Shown one piece after another: positions 23,606-35,106 of a stretch of DNA of 64,000 nucleotides. The translations under genes and the position numbers were made by a program. Under the pieces are notes generated by a model. That model did not search any database and was not told the DNA's origin. It worked only from the letters and a program-made list of their open reading frames with translations. The DNA is taken from NCBI GenBank assembly GCA_016858145.1, contig JAEHOE010000073.1:1-64000 (forward strand), given 5' to 3'. The DNA is from Edaphochlamys debaryana (lineage: Eukaryota; Chlorophyta; Chlorophyceae; Chlamydomonadales). Every line of letters starts with the position of its first letter. Position 1 is the stretch's first letter.

Positions 23606-23888
23606 CCAGCAAGGCCGCTGCCAGCAAGAAGGCTGGCTGCAGGGCTAGCCAGACATATTATGACGTGTGCAATGGCGGCGAGTGTGCCATGCCCTTCTCC
23701 GTCGAGGCCATCACCACCATTCTACCTTGGCCCTCCTTGCTGACCATCGCCCCAACTTGGGCTTCACAGCCGCGCTCGCCGTGCCTGCACCCACGTAAGC
23801 TTTCAGAACGGCTCCAGGCTCTGCCCCGCCGGACAGCTGGACGGACGCCAAGGACCCAAGAGGCGGACGCAGCTAGGCGGGTGCAGGG

Positions 23889-24271
23889 ACCGGTCGCTGT
23901 GCAGCACATGCAGCCGCATGCCGCGGTGAGCTCAAGCTGCTCAAGCCCGCGTGCCGCTAGTTTCTTGCGGTAGGGTGGGTGACTAGGAACTCTCTGCAGG
24001 GTGTAGCAGGCCGAACCGAGCCAATCAAGGGGACAGCAGGTCGCCTCCCTGTACTGCAGCTTTGGACGAGCGTGCAACAGACCATCCCGCAACTATGTTC
24101 TGGCCCCACGCTCAGCTTCCAGAATTAGCCCGATACCCGTGAAGTCGCACAGAGAGCTAGCTCACCCACATACTGCCTTCCGTGACCCGGCTGCAGCACC
24201 GAGCAGAAGCAGCCATGGCGACACTGCGCCGCGCATCCCTCCTCCTAGCGTGCCTAGCTTGCGGAGCTGCT
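23889..24271 (+). repeat. Duplicated SSR1 promoter, 5' UTR and exon-1 signal-peptide segment (copy 1)
   Basis: This 383-bp segment matches 26556-26938 with only about eight single-base differences, and includes the SSR1 ATG and 18-19 of its first codons ([20 protein letters not shown]). Homology stops a few bases before the SSR1 exon-1 donor. It is a partial gene duplicate lying 2,667 bp upstream in direct orientation. The rest of SSR1 is absent after it. Confidence 0.9.
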
Positions 24272-24718
24272 TTTGTTCGTGATATCCTGCCCCAGGCCCT
24301 GTTCCCCCGCTCCTGGCTCCTGGCTCCTGGCTCCTGGCTCCTGGCTCCTGGCTCCTGGCTCCTGGCTCCTGGCTCCTGGCTCCTGGCTCCTGGCTCCTGG
24401 CTCCTGGCTCCTGGCTCCTGGCTCCTGGCTCCTGGCTCCTGGCTCCTGGCTCCTGGCTCCTGGCTCCTGGCTCCTGGCTCCTGGCTCCTGGCTCCTGGCT
24501 CCTGGCTCCTGGCTCCTGGCTCCCGGCTCCCGGCTCCCGGCTCCCGGCTCCCGGCTCCCGGCTCCCGGCTCCCGGCTCCCGGCTCCCGGCTCCCGGCTCC
24601 CGGCTCCCGGCTCCCGGCTCCCGGCTCCCGGCTCCCGGCTCCCGGCTCCCGACTCCGAGCGCCAGGCCGTAACCCATCTCAACCAGCGCCTATCTTGTGC
24701 ACAAGGCTTAACAAGTAA
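24215..24718 (+). CDS. Chimeric ORF: captured SSR1 signal peptide fused to minisatellite-encoded repeats (167 aa)
   Basis: From the duplicated SSR1 ATG the frame runs through the signal peptide, a short junction ([11 protein letters not shown]), then across the 7-bp minisatellite. Because 7 bp needs 21 bp to return to frame, the minisatellite is read as 7-residue repeats (GSWLLAP about nine times, then GSRLPAP about six times) before a unique tail and stop. Every frame of this minisatellite is open on the plus strand, so an ORF alone is weak evidence. What is notable is the intact promoter and signal peptide directly in front of it. Confidence 0.3.
   Translation: MATLRRASLLLACLACGAAFVRDILPQALFPRSWLLAPGSWLLAPGSWLLAPGSWLLAPGSWLLAPGSWLLAPGSWLLAPGSWLLAPGSWLLAPGSWLLAPGSRLPAPGSRLPAPGSRLPAPGSRLPAPGSRLPAPGSRLPAPGSRLRAPGRNPSQPAPILCTRLNK
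24315..24650 (+). repeat. Perfect 7-bp minisatellite in two blocks
   Basis: Positions 24315-24517 are 29 perfect tandem copies of GGCTCCT. Positions 24518-24650 are 19 perfect copies of GGCTCCC. A single T-to-C change separates the two blocks, with no intermixing. This implies very recent expansion of each variant, or replication slippage from two founders. Confidence 0.97.
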
Positions 24719-24795
24719 CCGTTCATAACGTTGGAGACCATCAGAGCTGCTTTAGGCAGGTTGTTCCCTGCAGAGCTTTCAGGCCTGGCTGGGGG

Positions 24796-25034
24796 CCCTT
24801 GGTGGAAGGTGGGAGTGAGCAGATATCTGCCTGCGCAGTACATATCCGGGGTGGGGTCGGTGCCCCGTCATACCGCCCTTGGTGGAAGGTGGGAGTGAGC
24901 AGATATCTGCCTGGGCAGTACATATCCGGGGTGGGGTCGGTGCCCCGTCATACCGCCCTTGGTGGAAGGTGGGAGTGAGCAGATATCTGCCTGGGCAGTA
25001 CATATCCGGGGTGGGGTCGGTGCCCCGTCATACC
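24796..25034 (+). repeat. Three tandem copies of an 80-bp unit
   Basis: Copies start at 24796, 24876 and 24956. Each begins CCCTTGGTGGAAGG and contains AGCAGATATCTGCC and CATATCCGGGG. They are almost identical (one visible difference, TGCGCAG versus TGGGCAG in the first copy). The unit contains a short palindrome around AGATATCT. I see no coding function. Confidence 0.95.
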
Positions 25035-26555
25035 TGGCACGGGGCCTCAGTCGATGCAGTGCGAGGGGGGGGGGTCATCACGGTGAGGCAACATGCAATG
25101 GGCGCCTGGTAGGAGCCTCCCTCTACCCCATCGCGCCATGCCCCCTACAACGCTCGCCCTCTTTACCTGCCCCGAGGCTCCACTTTCGCGGCACTCCGCG
25201 CCGTTCCCACCCTCTGCTTACCCAGACTTCTCGAGATCTGGCCCCGCGACCGTTGCCCCGCCCCCGCCTGCATCCCCACCTCCGCGCCCGCCCCCAGCCA
25301 GGCGCTCTTTAGCCGCACCGCCTCCAGGGGTCAGGGGGCGTCGAAGCATTGGTCACAGCTCACAGGCCACACACAGCTCCTGGGGAACGGAAGGGAGGGT
25401 GGGTGGGTAGTGTGGGGCGGACCGAAGGAGGCAGAGCGGTTGCGGCCCAACGACCCTCAACTGGGCACGCCAGAGTCGGGCGCGACAGGCATGTCCAGTC
25501 AAGCATGGCCAACCGCGCCGTGGCTTGCTCCCAAGAGCAACGACAGGCATGACAACGCCCCGTCAAGCCCCTGGCCTCAGCTCGGCCGTCGCCTTGCCGC
25601 CTGTACGGGGGGCTCGACTCAGCAGCCGCCTTGACTGCCACCTGTGCTTCCGCCTCGCTCGCTGCCGTTGGGCCGCTGCTGCCACTTGTGTCGCGGCCGC
25701 CGCCCAGCTGGAGGGGGTACTCGAACGTCGAAGGGCGGCGGCACTCGAAATTCGACGTCTTTGCACGCTGCAGGCCCCAAGTGTGCCTGCAGGAGTAGCA
25801 ATACGGCGGGACTGTGAGTTTTATGTCCTCAATTCACCTCCGCCACTGGGCGCCCCGCCGTCTCGCCCCCTACCCGTCCCCCGCTTTCCCACCGGCGAGG
25901 GTGGGCCACCCTCCGCACAGTCGCTGTCACCCACCCACGTGCTTCTTGCACCCCACACCCTTTTTGATGCCACCTCACGCCCCAATCCCTTCCCTAAAAG
26001 TGCCCCACCACACGATGACGCCCCCGCCCCCGCCCGCCCTCTCAATGCACCTTTCAGCATCGGCGACAAGGGAGGAGGGGCAGGGGGGGAGCGTGGGATG
26101 GGAGGCAGTGGCGGCGCTTGCCACCCACGCGCACGCAAGTTTCCAGGGCCCAGCAGGGCCGTCCTGCTCGAGGACAGCGTGAGTCGGCAACAGCTACCGC
26201 TGCCCACAACTCTGCGTCAACACGTGCAGGCCGTAGGATATCGAAAGACCTGGCAGGCAGGACAAAGTAAGGCCGCGTCGGCCGCGCATCCCTTCATACC
26301 CTCCCGCACCAGGTACCGCATGCCTCCTCTGTTCACCTGTCGTCCCACTCCTCCCCTTACCGTTGCCCTTTACTGCCACGCCTCAGAGGATAGGAAAGCG
26401 GCCCTCACGAAGGCCCATCCCAGGATGGCCCAGGCCTGGGCATTCACGCCCAGCAGCACGGTAGGATAGCGCTCGCGCAGTAGCGAATATGCATCAAGGG
26501 AAGCGAGTATGGACGGCTGGGACGGGATCCGGCCCAAGTGGCGGACGCAGCGACC
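25035..26555. other. No gene seen
   Basis: Open frames on both strands here lack recognisable protein features. The stretch separates the 80-bp repeats from the genuine SSR1 promoter and may be a decayed insertion between the two copies of the SSR1 5' segment. Confidence 0.4.
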
Positions 26556-26938
26556 GGTCGCTGTGCAGCACATGCAGCGACATGCCGCGGTGAGCTCAAG
26601 CTGCTCAAGCCCGCGTGCCGCTAGTTTCTTGCGGTAGGGTGGGTGACTAGGAACTCTCTGCAGGGTGTAGCAGGCCGAACCGAGCCAATCAAGGGGACAG
26701 CAGGTCGCCTCCCTGTACTGCAGCTTTGGACGAGCGTGCAACAGACCATCCCGCAACTATGTTCTGGCCCCACGCTCAGCTGCCAGTATTAGCCCGATAC
26801 CCGTTGAAGTCGTACAGAGAGCTAGCTCACCCACACACTGCCTTCCGTGACCCGGCTGCAGCACCGAGCAGAAGCAGCCATGGCGACACTGCGCCGCGCA
26901 TCCCTCCTCCTAGCGTGCCTAGCTTGCGGAGCTGCTTT
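26556..26938 (+). repeat. SSR1 promoter/exon-1 segment (copy 2, the functional one)
   Basis: This is the 383-bp partner of 23889-24271. Here the segment runs on into the true exon-1 donor (GTGAGC after 26943) and the rest of the gene, so this copy is the source and the upstream one the derivative. Confidence 0.88.
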
Positions 26939-28148
26939 CGCTGGTGAGCTACGGAAGCTCGAATGTGAAGCGGTATGAGCGGCCGCTGACCCACGATCTC
27001 GGTCGCCCCGCAGCTGCGCTGGACGCTCCTCGCGCCCATCCGCTCACAAACCTTCCGCCGGCTGGCGAGATCAGCCACGGGCATTTCTTCCCTGACTACC
27101 CGACTCGGCAGTTCATCGCGGGCCTGCCGGTGAGGCCGCTGCAGCCGATCGCCTTGTCACCCCGTCCAAGACGCGGTGCCTGACCCTTGTATGCTGTCAA
27201 TTTCAGGTCAAGGTGGTGCTTGGCATTCGCAACGATGCTGCCGAGGCTTACAACATTAGCGCGATCATGGGCAGCCTGAACAACGCCGAGGACTTCCGCG
27301 CCTACTACTGGAACTTCACCCAGCAGGTGCGTTTTCGTGACCGATGTTGGGTTTGCATAAGGGCTTGTGGTGGGGCGCTTTGCTGACGCTCGCGTGTCCC
27401 ACCTCGCGTGTCCCGCCTCCCCACCCGTCTGCTCCCCGGCCCGTTCTTCCGGCTGAAGCGCCCCCCACCTTCGATCCATGCCCTTGCAGCTCTACTTCCA
27501 GGTTGTGCAGCCCAGCAAGGAGCTCTCCGTGGAGTACTCCTTCCTGCCCCCGAAGGACCTGCCCCCCAACGACTACCAGGTTGCCCTGACCGTGTTCTAT
27601 GAGGCCGCGGATGGCTTCAAGAGCACGACCTTCTTCAACCAGACCATCACCGTTAACGAGCAGCGCCAGCTGATTGACTGGAAGCTCATGTTCCTGTACG
27701 TCATCTTCATTGCCCTCGTTGGCGCCGGTCGTGAGTGTCGGCACGGGGCTGGGACAGGGGACACACACATGCCAGGCATAGCGACGGCTCGGGGCTGAGG
27801 CTGTGCCTGATGTGTCCACTTCTCAACCAGCAGGCATCGACTTCCAGCGCGAGGATTGCGCTCGTCTGGTCGATTAAGCGTCAGGAACCCTGCCGTGGCC
27901 GCTGCTAGCTCGCCATGATACCTTTCTGCTAACCATTTGTACGGTGTTGTGCCGCCCTCGCAGTCTATTACGTGTGGAGCATGGTGAAGGACTCCCAGCT
28001 GTACAAGAACGTGGTGGGGAAGAAGTCTCGCAAGGTGGAGGTCAGCCGTGCGGATAATGACGATGAGTGGGTGAAGGGCACTCACTACGACAACTTCCGC
28101 AAGAAGAAGGCGGCTGCTGCCACCAAGCCGACCAAGAAGGCGCAATAA
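26880..28148 (+). CDS. SSR1: Translocon-associated protein subunit alpha (TRAP-alpha / signal sequence receptor alpha)
   Basis: Encodes a subunit of the ER translocon-associated TRAP complex, which sits beside Sec61 and assists translocation of some secretory proteins. Five exons: 26880-26943, 27014-27129, 27207-27326, 27490-27730, 27964-28148; all GT-AG and in phase, giving 241 residues, close to plant TRAP-alpha. Order: signal peptide (1-20); lumenal beta-sandwich including VVLGIRNDAAEAYNIS (an N-glycosylation sequon), FRAYYWNFTQQ and VEYSFLPPKDLPPNDYQVAL; transmembrane segment around LMFLYVIFIALVGAGLYYVW; and a short cytosolic Lys-rich tail ending in KKAQ, usual for the family. The start is supported by the signal peptide. 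The segment holding its promoter and exon 1 is duplicated 2.7 kb upstream. No TGTAA signal was seen shortly downstream. Confidence 0.94.
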
Positions 28149-28938
28149 GCTCGAGCAGCATAGCTCACAGGAGCTAGCTATAGGGCCAGGCGGCGCAGCG
28201 CTGGCTTGTAGGCAGATGAGAGGGCTCGGGCAGGTGCATCAAGGGTATGGGGGGGCTAGACATGGGTAGGAGCTTGTGGGGGAGAGGGATAGGACGCGCG
28301 CGCCAAGAATCGCGCGGCTTTGATTTACCCTTGCGGACTAGACGGTGGGATCCGGACCGGACCCCGTCTGTGCTTCCGGTGACTCTCTCGACTCGACGCT
28401 GAGATAACGTGCCAACTGGCCACACTGTGCGACGCTGACTGAAGGAGTGCTAGGAGACGGAGTCTGCTGAGATGCTGGCTCAACTTGGAGGGCCTACCAG
28501 GGCATGTGGTGCTGGACTGGGTGGATGCGTATTGGATTCCTGCCCAGGGTTGTGCAATCGGTCTTTGCCTTTGACCCCGAGCTTCAGTTGGGCGGGGGGG
28601 GTAATGGCTCGCCTTGAGGTTCTTCGATGGTCATAAGTCCGAGCAGTTCAGCCAGTTTTTCCGCAGCTCCGGTGGATGGAGAGGACAGCAGGGGAGTGAG
28701 CCGTCGCTGCGCTGCTCTCGAGGCACCGCTGCTGAATGCGCCCGTGGCCGCCAGCCCCACAGCCTTGCACGGCCACCCCTGCTTTGAGTCTGCTATCCTC
28801 CAGTCTGGGCAATGCTCGACCCAAGCGAGTTTCTCACGACCTCCTGCAAACCGGTCTTATCGCTGTAGTGCCTACTGTCACTAAGGGTCGGCGGCCTGAG
28901 TAGGAGACGAATACCCGAGCGTGCCGAGAGATACTCGA
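28149..28938. other. Intergenic: SSR1 3' flank
   Basis: I see no gene in this stretch. It ends at the outer border of the left inverted-repeat arm. Confidence 0.5.
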
Positions 28939-31900
28939 CGTGGCAACCCACGAGGCGGACTTTACAGCCGAGGCATGCGCCTCCTCCAACGTCTGCGGCT
29001 CAGCGGCAACGTGAGTCGTACACTTCAGCTGCTGAGTCGATGCAATCAGGGGTTAGAAGACATCAACAATCAGGGGCTTTCACAGGTCTGCGGTAGCCGT
29101 CAGAAAGGGCCAGCATCCAGGGCTCAGGGCGTCAGGGATTTGTTCAGGCAACGGGGCGTAGTGCCATAGTACCTGGGCCGCCGGCCGCAGCCCCCACGCC
29201 GCCGACGCCAGCGCCGGGGTCATGGTAGGACTGTCCTGCCATGACCACGCAGCTAGCCTACCAGTCACCGCCTGCCTTGCCCTGCAAGCATAGTCTGCAC
29301 TGGATCGTGCTACCTGCGTCGGCTGAGTGTGTGCGAGGCAACCCGTCGCGTGCCGCCCTTGATTACACGACCGAGCGTGCCGAGCTTCCCCGACCATCCT
29401 GCGAACATCCCTGCGCGGGCAGTTGCAACCTTCACCCTACCGACCGGCCGCACGCTGCCCGCAGCCCAGGTCTATATGCTGGTGTCAGATAGCGGAGGCG
29501 GAGGCTCTCCGATTGGTCGGCATGCTACACGCATGTGTCCTGGCAGTTTGCCCGGGGAAGCGGGGCACGGTTACCAAGAAGCCCTTGTAAATGCTGGAGC
29601 GTAAGGGGCTTGCCCAGCTCCAGGTACCCCCCAGGCAAATGCGCATGGGACTGGTTGCGGGCACGGAAGGTCAGCCCGCTTGCGCGACCGGTCGCGCAGA
29701 CCCGCCACTTGGCACTCAACTGCGCTGATCAAGCTTACTAGATAGATGGTACACGAATAGCAGCTTGCTGTAGGTCAGCTGTAGTGCGGGCAAGATGGCG
29801 TCCTCTGGAGCGGAGGCCGCCAGCAAGCCCGCAAGCTCGCCCTTTAGCCTTTTCAAGCCGACCTCAGTGAGTCCCTGCACAGCTGGGTCCCGTCGCTCGC
29901 CGATGCGCCCGCACTTCGGGTGTGTCTGCGACCCAGACGTTGACCGGCCTGTCCCCGCTGCGCGCAGTGGACCAAGGGAGGGAAGAAGGCCAAACAGGCC
30001 AGCCTGGGCGAGGAGAACAACATGTACTACCACCCAGAGGTGAGGCGACCGCTCGATGCCCCAAGGCCGCGAGCAGCCCGGCTTGACCGCAATCTGCTGG
30101 TCCTTGCGTGCAGCTAAAGCGCTGGGTTGAGCGTGGCAAGGAGGACGAGGCCGCGAAGGAGGCTGCCGGGCCCCCTCCGCCGCCCGTGGCGCCATCGGGG
30201 GGAAGCGTCTCGTCTGGTGCCCCGCTCGGCAAGTGAGTGCTGCCCGCGGCCTGCGGGGCTGGGCCCTGGGGTTGATTGATCGGTGTGTACGGACACCAGG
30301 GAGCTATCGCTTGACCCCTGGTCAGCAGAGCTGCTGCCTGAACACCGGGGGAAGCAACGGTCACACCACTCTTGCACCAGCCGGGCACCGTCTGGCATCA
30401 CGCCTTCCTTGCGGGTCCTAGCTCCGATCAGCCGCGGAGGCCCCCCCCTGCAGTCGTCCGCCGTCCTCCTGCTCACACCTCTCCCGTCCGCCTCACCTCC
30501 CGCCTCCCCGTTTCCCTTCCCTCCCAGGCGCTCCCTGTCCCAGCGTTACGTGCTCCAGAAGAACCTGTCCGTCTCGTCCATGGGCTCTCTGGCGGGCTCC
30601 ATCTCGCAGACCGATCTGGCAGCTATGGCTCCCGGCTTCGATCGGGAGGGTAGCATGACGCCGACCGGGCTGCCCGGCAGCGTGGGGCCCTCGCCGCCCA
30701 CCTCCTTCAGCGGTCTGCCGCCGGGCTTTGCGTCGGGGCCGTCCTCGGGCAACGGCCTGTCGCCGGGCTTCTTCGTTCCGCCCGCGCGCTCGCCGTCTCA
30801 GCCGCTGGGGTTCTTCGTGCCCCCGCCCGCCACCCCCGAGCACGAGGGCGAGGGCGAACAGGAGGCGGAGGCAGAGGGGGGCGAGCCCTCAGCCAACGGC
30901 GGCGAGGCGACAGCGAACGGCGGCAGCCACGGAGTCGCCACCGGGGCCCACAGCAACGGCGGGCACGCAGCCGAGCCACAGGAAGAGGAGGAGCCGCACC
31001 CAGCTGCCCGCACGCCCTTTTCGGGGCCCGAGCATGCGCCCGAGGACGGGCCTGAAGCCGGCGACGCGGAGGGCGGCGGCAGCGTGGAGCCCTCCCCCAG
31101 CGGCCGCTCCTACGGCTACTCGCTCTCCTTCCGGGACGGGCTGGAGGGCTCCAACCAGCTGAGCTCCCCCGCCGCCTCGCACAGCGCAGTTGCCACGCCC
31201 GAGGGCCCCCTGCACCTGGACCCCGGCCCTGCGCATGGGGAGGAGGCCCCTGCCCCGTCCCAGTGGGCCGCCGCCGACCCTGAGGGCTCTGCCCCCGGCG
31301 TGTCCGACGGCGGCGCAGCGGTGTCTCTCCACGAAGGGATGGCGGAGGCGCTGGTGCTCCCCCAGGTGTACGTGGGCGAGCCGCAGCCGGAGCAGGAGCA
31401 GGAGCCGGGGACAGAGGCGGGGGCGGAGCCGGAGCCCGATGCAGCCGCCACTGCCTGTGCGCCCGAGAGCGAGGGCGCTGCGGGCTCTTCTGCTGCCGCT
31501 GCTGACGGCGCCCCTGGGGCCGACCACTACTCGCAGTACTACTACCAGCAGTACGCCTACCTGTACCAGTACGCCCTGGGGCAGGGGTACAGCGAGGCGG
31601 ACGCGGTGACGTACGCGCAGTACTACGCAGCCTCGTACGCAGCGCAGTACGAGACGCAGGCGCCGCAAGGGCACGTGGGCGGCGAGCAGGCAGCGGAGGG
31701 GCAGGCGGGGGCGGAGGCGGGCGCCGGCGAGGCTGCGTTTGTGGTGCTGGCGACGTGCGGCGAGGCGGAGGCGGCTCCGGAGCAGGCTGCCTGGCAGGCG
31801 GAGGCGCAAGCCGTGGAAGACGAGGCGCCGGCGGTGGCAGCGGCAGCAGCGGAGGGCGCTGGCGGCTGGGGTGCTTACGGCGCGGAGGCAGGGGCGGAGG

Positions 31901-34900
31901 CGGCTGAGGAGGAGGCGGACCCCGTCTATCACCCGCACCCCGCCGTGTCCTCTGTCTCAGCTTCGGGCGCGCAGGAGTGCCTGGGGCTGCCCTTGCCCTC
32001 CCACGGCAGCGACCAGCCCCTGCAGCTGGGCGAGGAGGCGACGGAGGCGGAGGGCGAGGCGCTGACCTTTGATGCCGCCCCCCTGCCCGCCGACCTGACC
32101 GCTGCCGCCGCCGCCGCCACGCATCACCACCAATCCGCCGTCACCGCTGCCGTGGCCGCTGCCGCCGCCGTCGCCTCGGCCGCTGCAGCCCAGCAGCAGT
32201 GCGCGGTGCCGTCCGACGCAGCCTCCGTTGCCGCTGTGGAGGCGTCGATCGCTGCGGCCGAGGCGGCGTCCGAGGGCTCTGCAGGCGGCGCCCTGGCCGG
32301 CCCTCAGCTGCTGCTGGGCCTCGGGGCCGCCGGCGCCAAGCGCCTGACGCAGCTCTCCAGCGCCGCCGCCGGCGCCGTTGCGTCCCTGGGCGCGTCCGTC
32401 GCGTCCGCTTCGCCCATCGCCGCCGCGCTGTCCGCCGCCTCAGCCGCCGCCTCGGCCGCCGGCAGCGTGCTTCCCGCCCCCGCCCCCGGCGCTGCTCTGA
32501 GCGAGGACGACTTTGAGCGCATCATGCACCCGGGTGACCCGGCCAAGCTGGACGGGCCCCTGCCCTGGGAGCTGCCCGACCACCTCCGCTCGGGGCGCAA
32601 GTTCCTGGCCGTGTGCGCCAACTGGCAGCTCGCCAACCCCGGCCTGCCGTACGCCCCGCATCTGCTGGAGCCGCAGCCGGAGCACGAGGCGGAGGCGGAG
32701 CAGGCGGAGGACGAGCCGCACGCAGAGGGCGGGGAGGCGGCGCAGGCGGCAGAGGGCGCGCAGCCGGGCTCTCCCGGGGCAGCCGAGGGTGCTGCGGAGG
32801 CGGAGGCCGAGGCGCCGGAGGAGGAGCTGTCGTCGTACGAGCGCGCCTGCCGCCTGGCTCAGTTTGGGCAGCCCAGCGGCACCCTGCTGTCTGGCCTCTC
32901 CTCCGCCCGCCCCGCCAAGCGCCACCCCGCTGCTGAGCCCGCGGCCCCTGCCCCCGCCGTGGCCGCTCCCGCCCCCGAGGTGCCTGCGGACGAGGCCTCT
33001 GCCCCCGCTGCCCCCGAGGAGCCCTCCGCGGCCCTGGCCCCCGCCTCCTCCGTCGCCCGCGCCCTGTCCCTGGACCTGGGTGCCCTGGCCGCCGTGGACA
33101 GCCCCACCCTCCCCCCCGCCGAGGCCCCCGTGTGGTGCGACTCGGCCCGCTCCGAGGACCCCTTCTCGGGCGCAGAGCACGTGCCCCTCGCGGCGCAGGC
33201 CCTGCCCGCCGCCAGCCCCGCCGCCTCCCCCGACCGCGTGCCGTACGCCGGTCCCTCCCTCGAGCACGTGCAGGAGGAGGAGGCAGCGGAGGAGGAGGCG
33301 CAGGCGCAGCCCGGGCCTGTGGCCACGGCCATGGACCTGTCTCCGGCGCTGAGCGCTGGCGACGGCATGAGCTTCTTCGAGCACTTGGGCGAGGAGTCCC
33401 CGGCAGCGGCCCCTGCTGCCGCTGGTGCCGAGGAGGAGGCTGCGCCTGAGGCTCAGCCCGTCCCTGAGGAGGCCGAGCCGCAGGAGGCTGAGGCTGAGCC
33501 GCTTGCTGCTGACGCTGAGGCCGAGCCGGTGCCAGCTGCCGAGGCTGTTGAGGAGGCTGACGCTGCGGAGGCTGTCGAGGAGGCGCTGGTGGAGGCCGTG
33601 GAGCCCGCTGCCGACGCGTCTGCGCCCTCCGCCGCCGCCGCTGCCGCCATTGACTCTGTGGTTCAGGCCCTGGAGCTGCTCCGCAGCAGCGCCGCCAACG
33701 GGGATGCGGCCGCCGCCGAGGGCGACAGCGCCTCTCTTCTTGCGCAGATCCACTCCTCCCTGGCCGAGGCCACTCGCGCTCTGGCGGGTCTGGGCATTGA
33801 CGTGGGCGCCCTGGCCTCGCTGGCGCCCGCCGCCTCGACGCCCGGCGAGCACTGGACCCCCGGCCCCGGCAGCAAGCGCCCGCGCAAGGACGCCAGCCCC
33901 GCCACGCCCACCCGCCCCGCGCCCGGCGCCCCGCCCGCGGTCTCCGCTGCGGACGGCGTGGTGACGCCTCTGCTGCCGCTTGCCCGCCCCTCTGACGAGC
34001 TGCCCGCTGGCCCCGCGGAGCCCTCGATGGCCGCTGCCCCCGGCGAGCGCTTCCAGCAGCTGGGTCGCCGCCTGTCGGATGCCTCGGCCGAGCCCGCCTG
34101 CACGCCCCTGGCTCAGCCCCTGCCCGAGCCCCAGCCGGCGGTGGTGGTGTCTCTGAGCGTGCTCGCAGCGCCGGAGGTGGACGTGGCGGCCGTGGAGGCT
34201 GCGGCGCGCAGCTCTGAGGCTTCGGCCTGGGAGACGCGGCTGACGGCTGTGGTCGAGTCCGAGCGGGAGGCGGCGTCAATGGTGATTGCGGGCGTGGAGG
34301 CGGAGCGAGACGGTCTGGCGGCTCGCGTGGGCGGGCTGGAGGAGAGCCTGGCGGCGGCACAGGCCGAGTGCGGCTCTCTGGCGGCGGCGCTGTCGGAGGC
34401 CGAGGCCTCTCGCGCCGCCCTCGCCGAGCGGCTGTCGAGCTCCGAGGCGGAGGCGCAGCAGGCTGTGGCGGCGGTGCGTGCGGAGGCGGAGGCCGAGCGC
34501 GCTGCGCTGGGCGCTCAGCTGGCGGCGGCCCTGGCGGAGCGGGATGCGCTGGCGGAGGCGCTGGCAGGCGAGCGGGCGGAGAAGGCGACGCTGGCGGAGG
34601 CCCTGGCGGCCGCCCGCGCGGACAGCGAGGACCTGCGCCGCAGCTACGCCGCCCGCTTCGAGAGCCTGACGTCCGAGCTTGCCGCGACCCGCGGTTCTCT
34701 GGACGAGCTGCAGGCCGAGCATGACGAGCTGCTGCTGTGCCTGGGCCAGGAGAGCACCAAGGTGTCGGCCCTGGCGGACGCTCTGCGGGATGCGGGTGCG
34801 GACCCCGAGCCCCTGATCGAGAGCATCGAGGCCGAGTACGAGACCATGGGCCTGGGGGGCGGCGAGGAGGGCGAGGAGGCGGAGGCGGGCGAGGAGGGGG

Positions 34901-35095
34901 CGGATCAGCAGGTGGAGGCGGAGGTGGAGGCGGCTGTTGAGGATGAGGCACAGCCCGCTGCCGAGTCGGAGGCCGCCGCTGAGGAGCCGGCTGCTGCTGC
35001 GGCTGAGGAGCCCGCTTCCGCCGCTGCCGAGGCGGAGGCTCCGGGGCTGGAGCTGCCCGGGGGCGAGGGCTGGGAGGTCGAGGAGCTTGAGCTCG
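28939..35095 (+). repeat. Left arm of a large inverted duplication
   Basis: This arm aligns in reverse with about 36508-42703. The outer border lies at the shared sequence GGCAACCCACGAGGCGGA (28,940 and about 42,700 on the opposite strand). The inner border lies within the last few codons of the two genes. Each arm carries one complete gene with about 0.85 kb of upstream flank. The flank and introns have many substitutions and small indels, while the long coding exon differs only sparsely. Confidence 0.92.
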
Positions 35096-35106
35096 GATCG
35101 GTGTAG
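29795..35106 (+). CDS. Sec16 C-terminal-motif / disordered / coiled-coil protein, copy 1 (1,613 aa)
   Basis: Four exons: 29795-29866, 29968-30039, 30114-30232, 30528-35106; all in phase. Residues 25-57 contain KKAKQASLGEENNMYYHPE then LKRWVERGKED, the motif found near the C-terminus of Sec16, the COPII/ER-exit-site scaffold; plant Sec16 has the same 'LG-E-N-FYYDEKLKRWVEEG' pattern. The Sec16 central helical domain (ACE1) is absent. Then follow long Ala/Glu/Pro-rich disordered tracts, a Tyr/Gln-rich prion-like patch at about 420-465 (YSQYYYQQYAYLYQYALGQG), a more ordered patch at about 766-790 (PWELPDHLRSGRKFLAVCAN), and a long coiled coil at about 1320-1510 before an acidic tail. A role at ER exit sites is inference from the motif. 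It ends WEVEELELGSV. Confidence 0.85.

Noticed and set aside
25525..26469. 314-codon plus-strand frame
   Set aside because: Composition is random for this GC content, with no domain, no signal peptide and no plausible splice structure.
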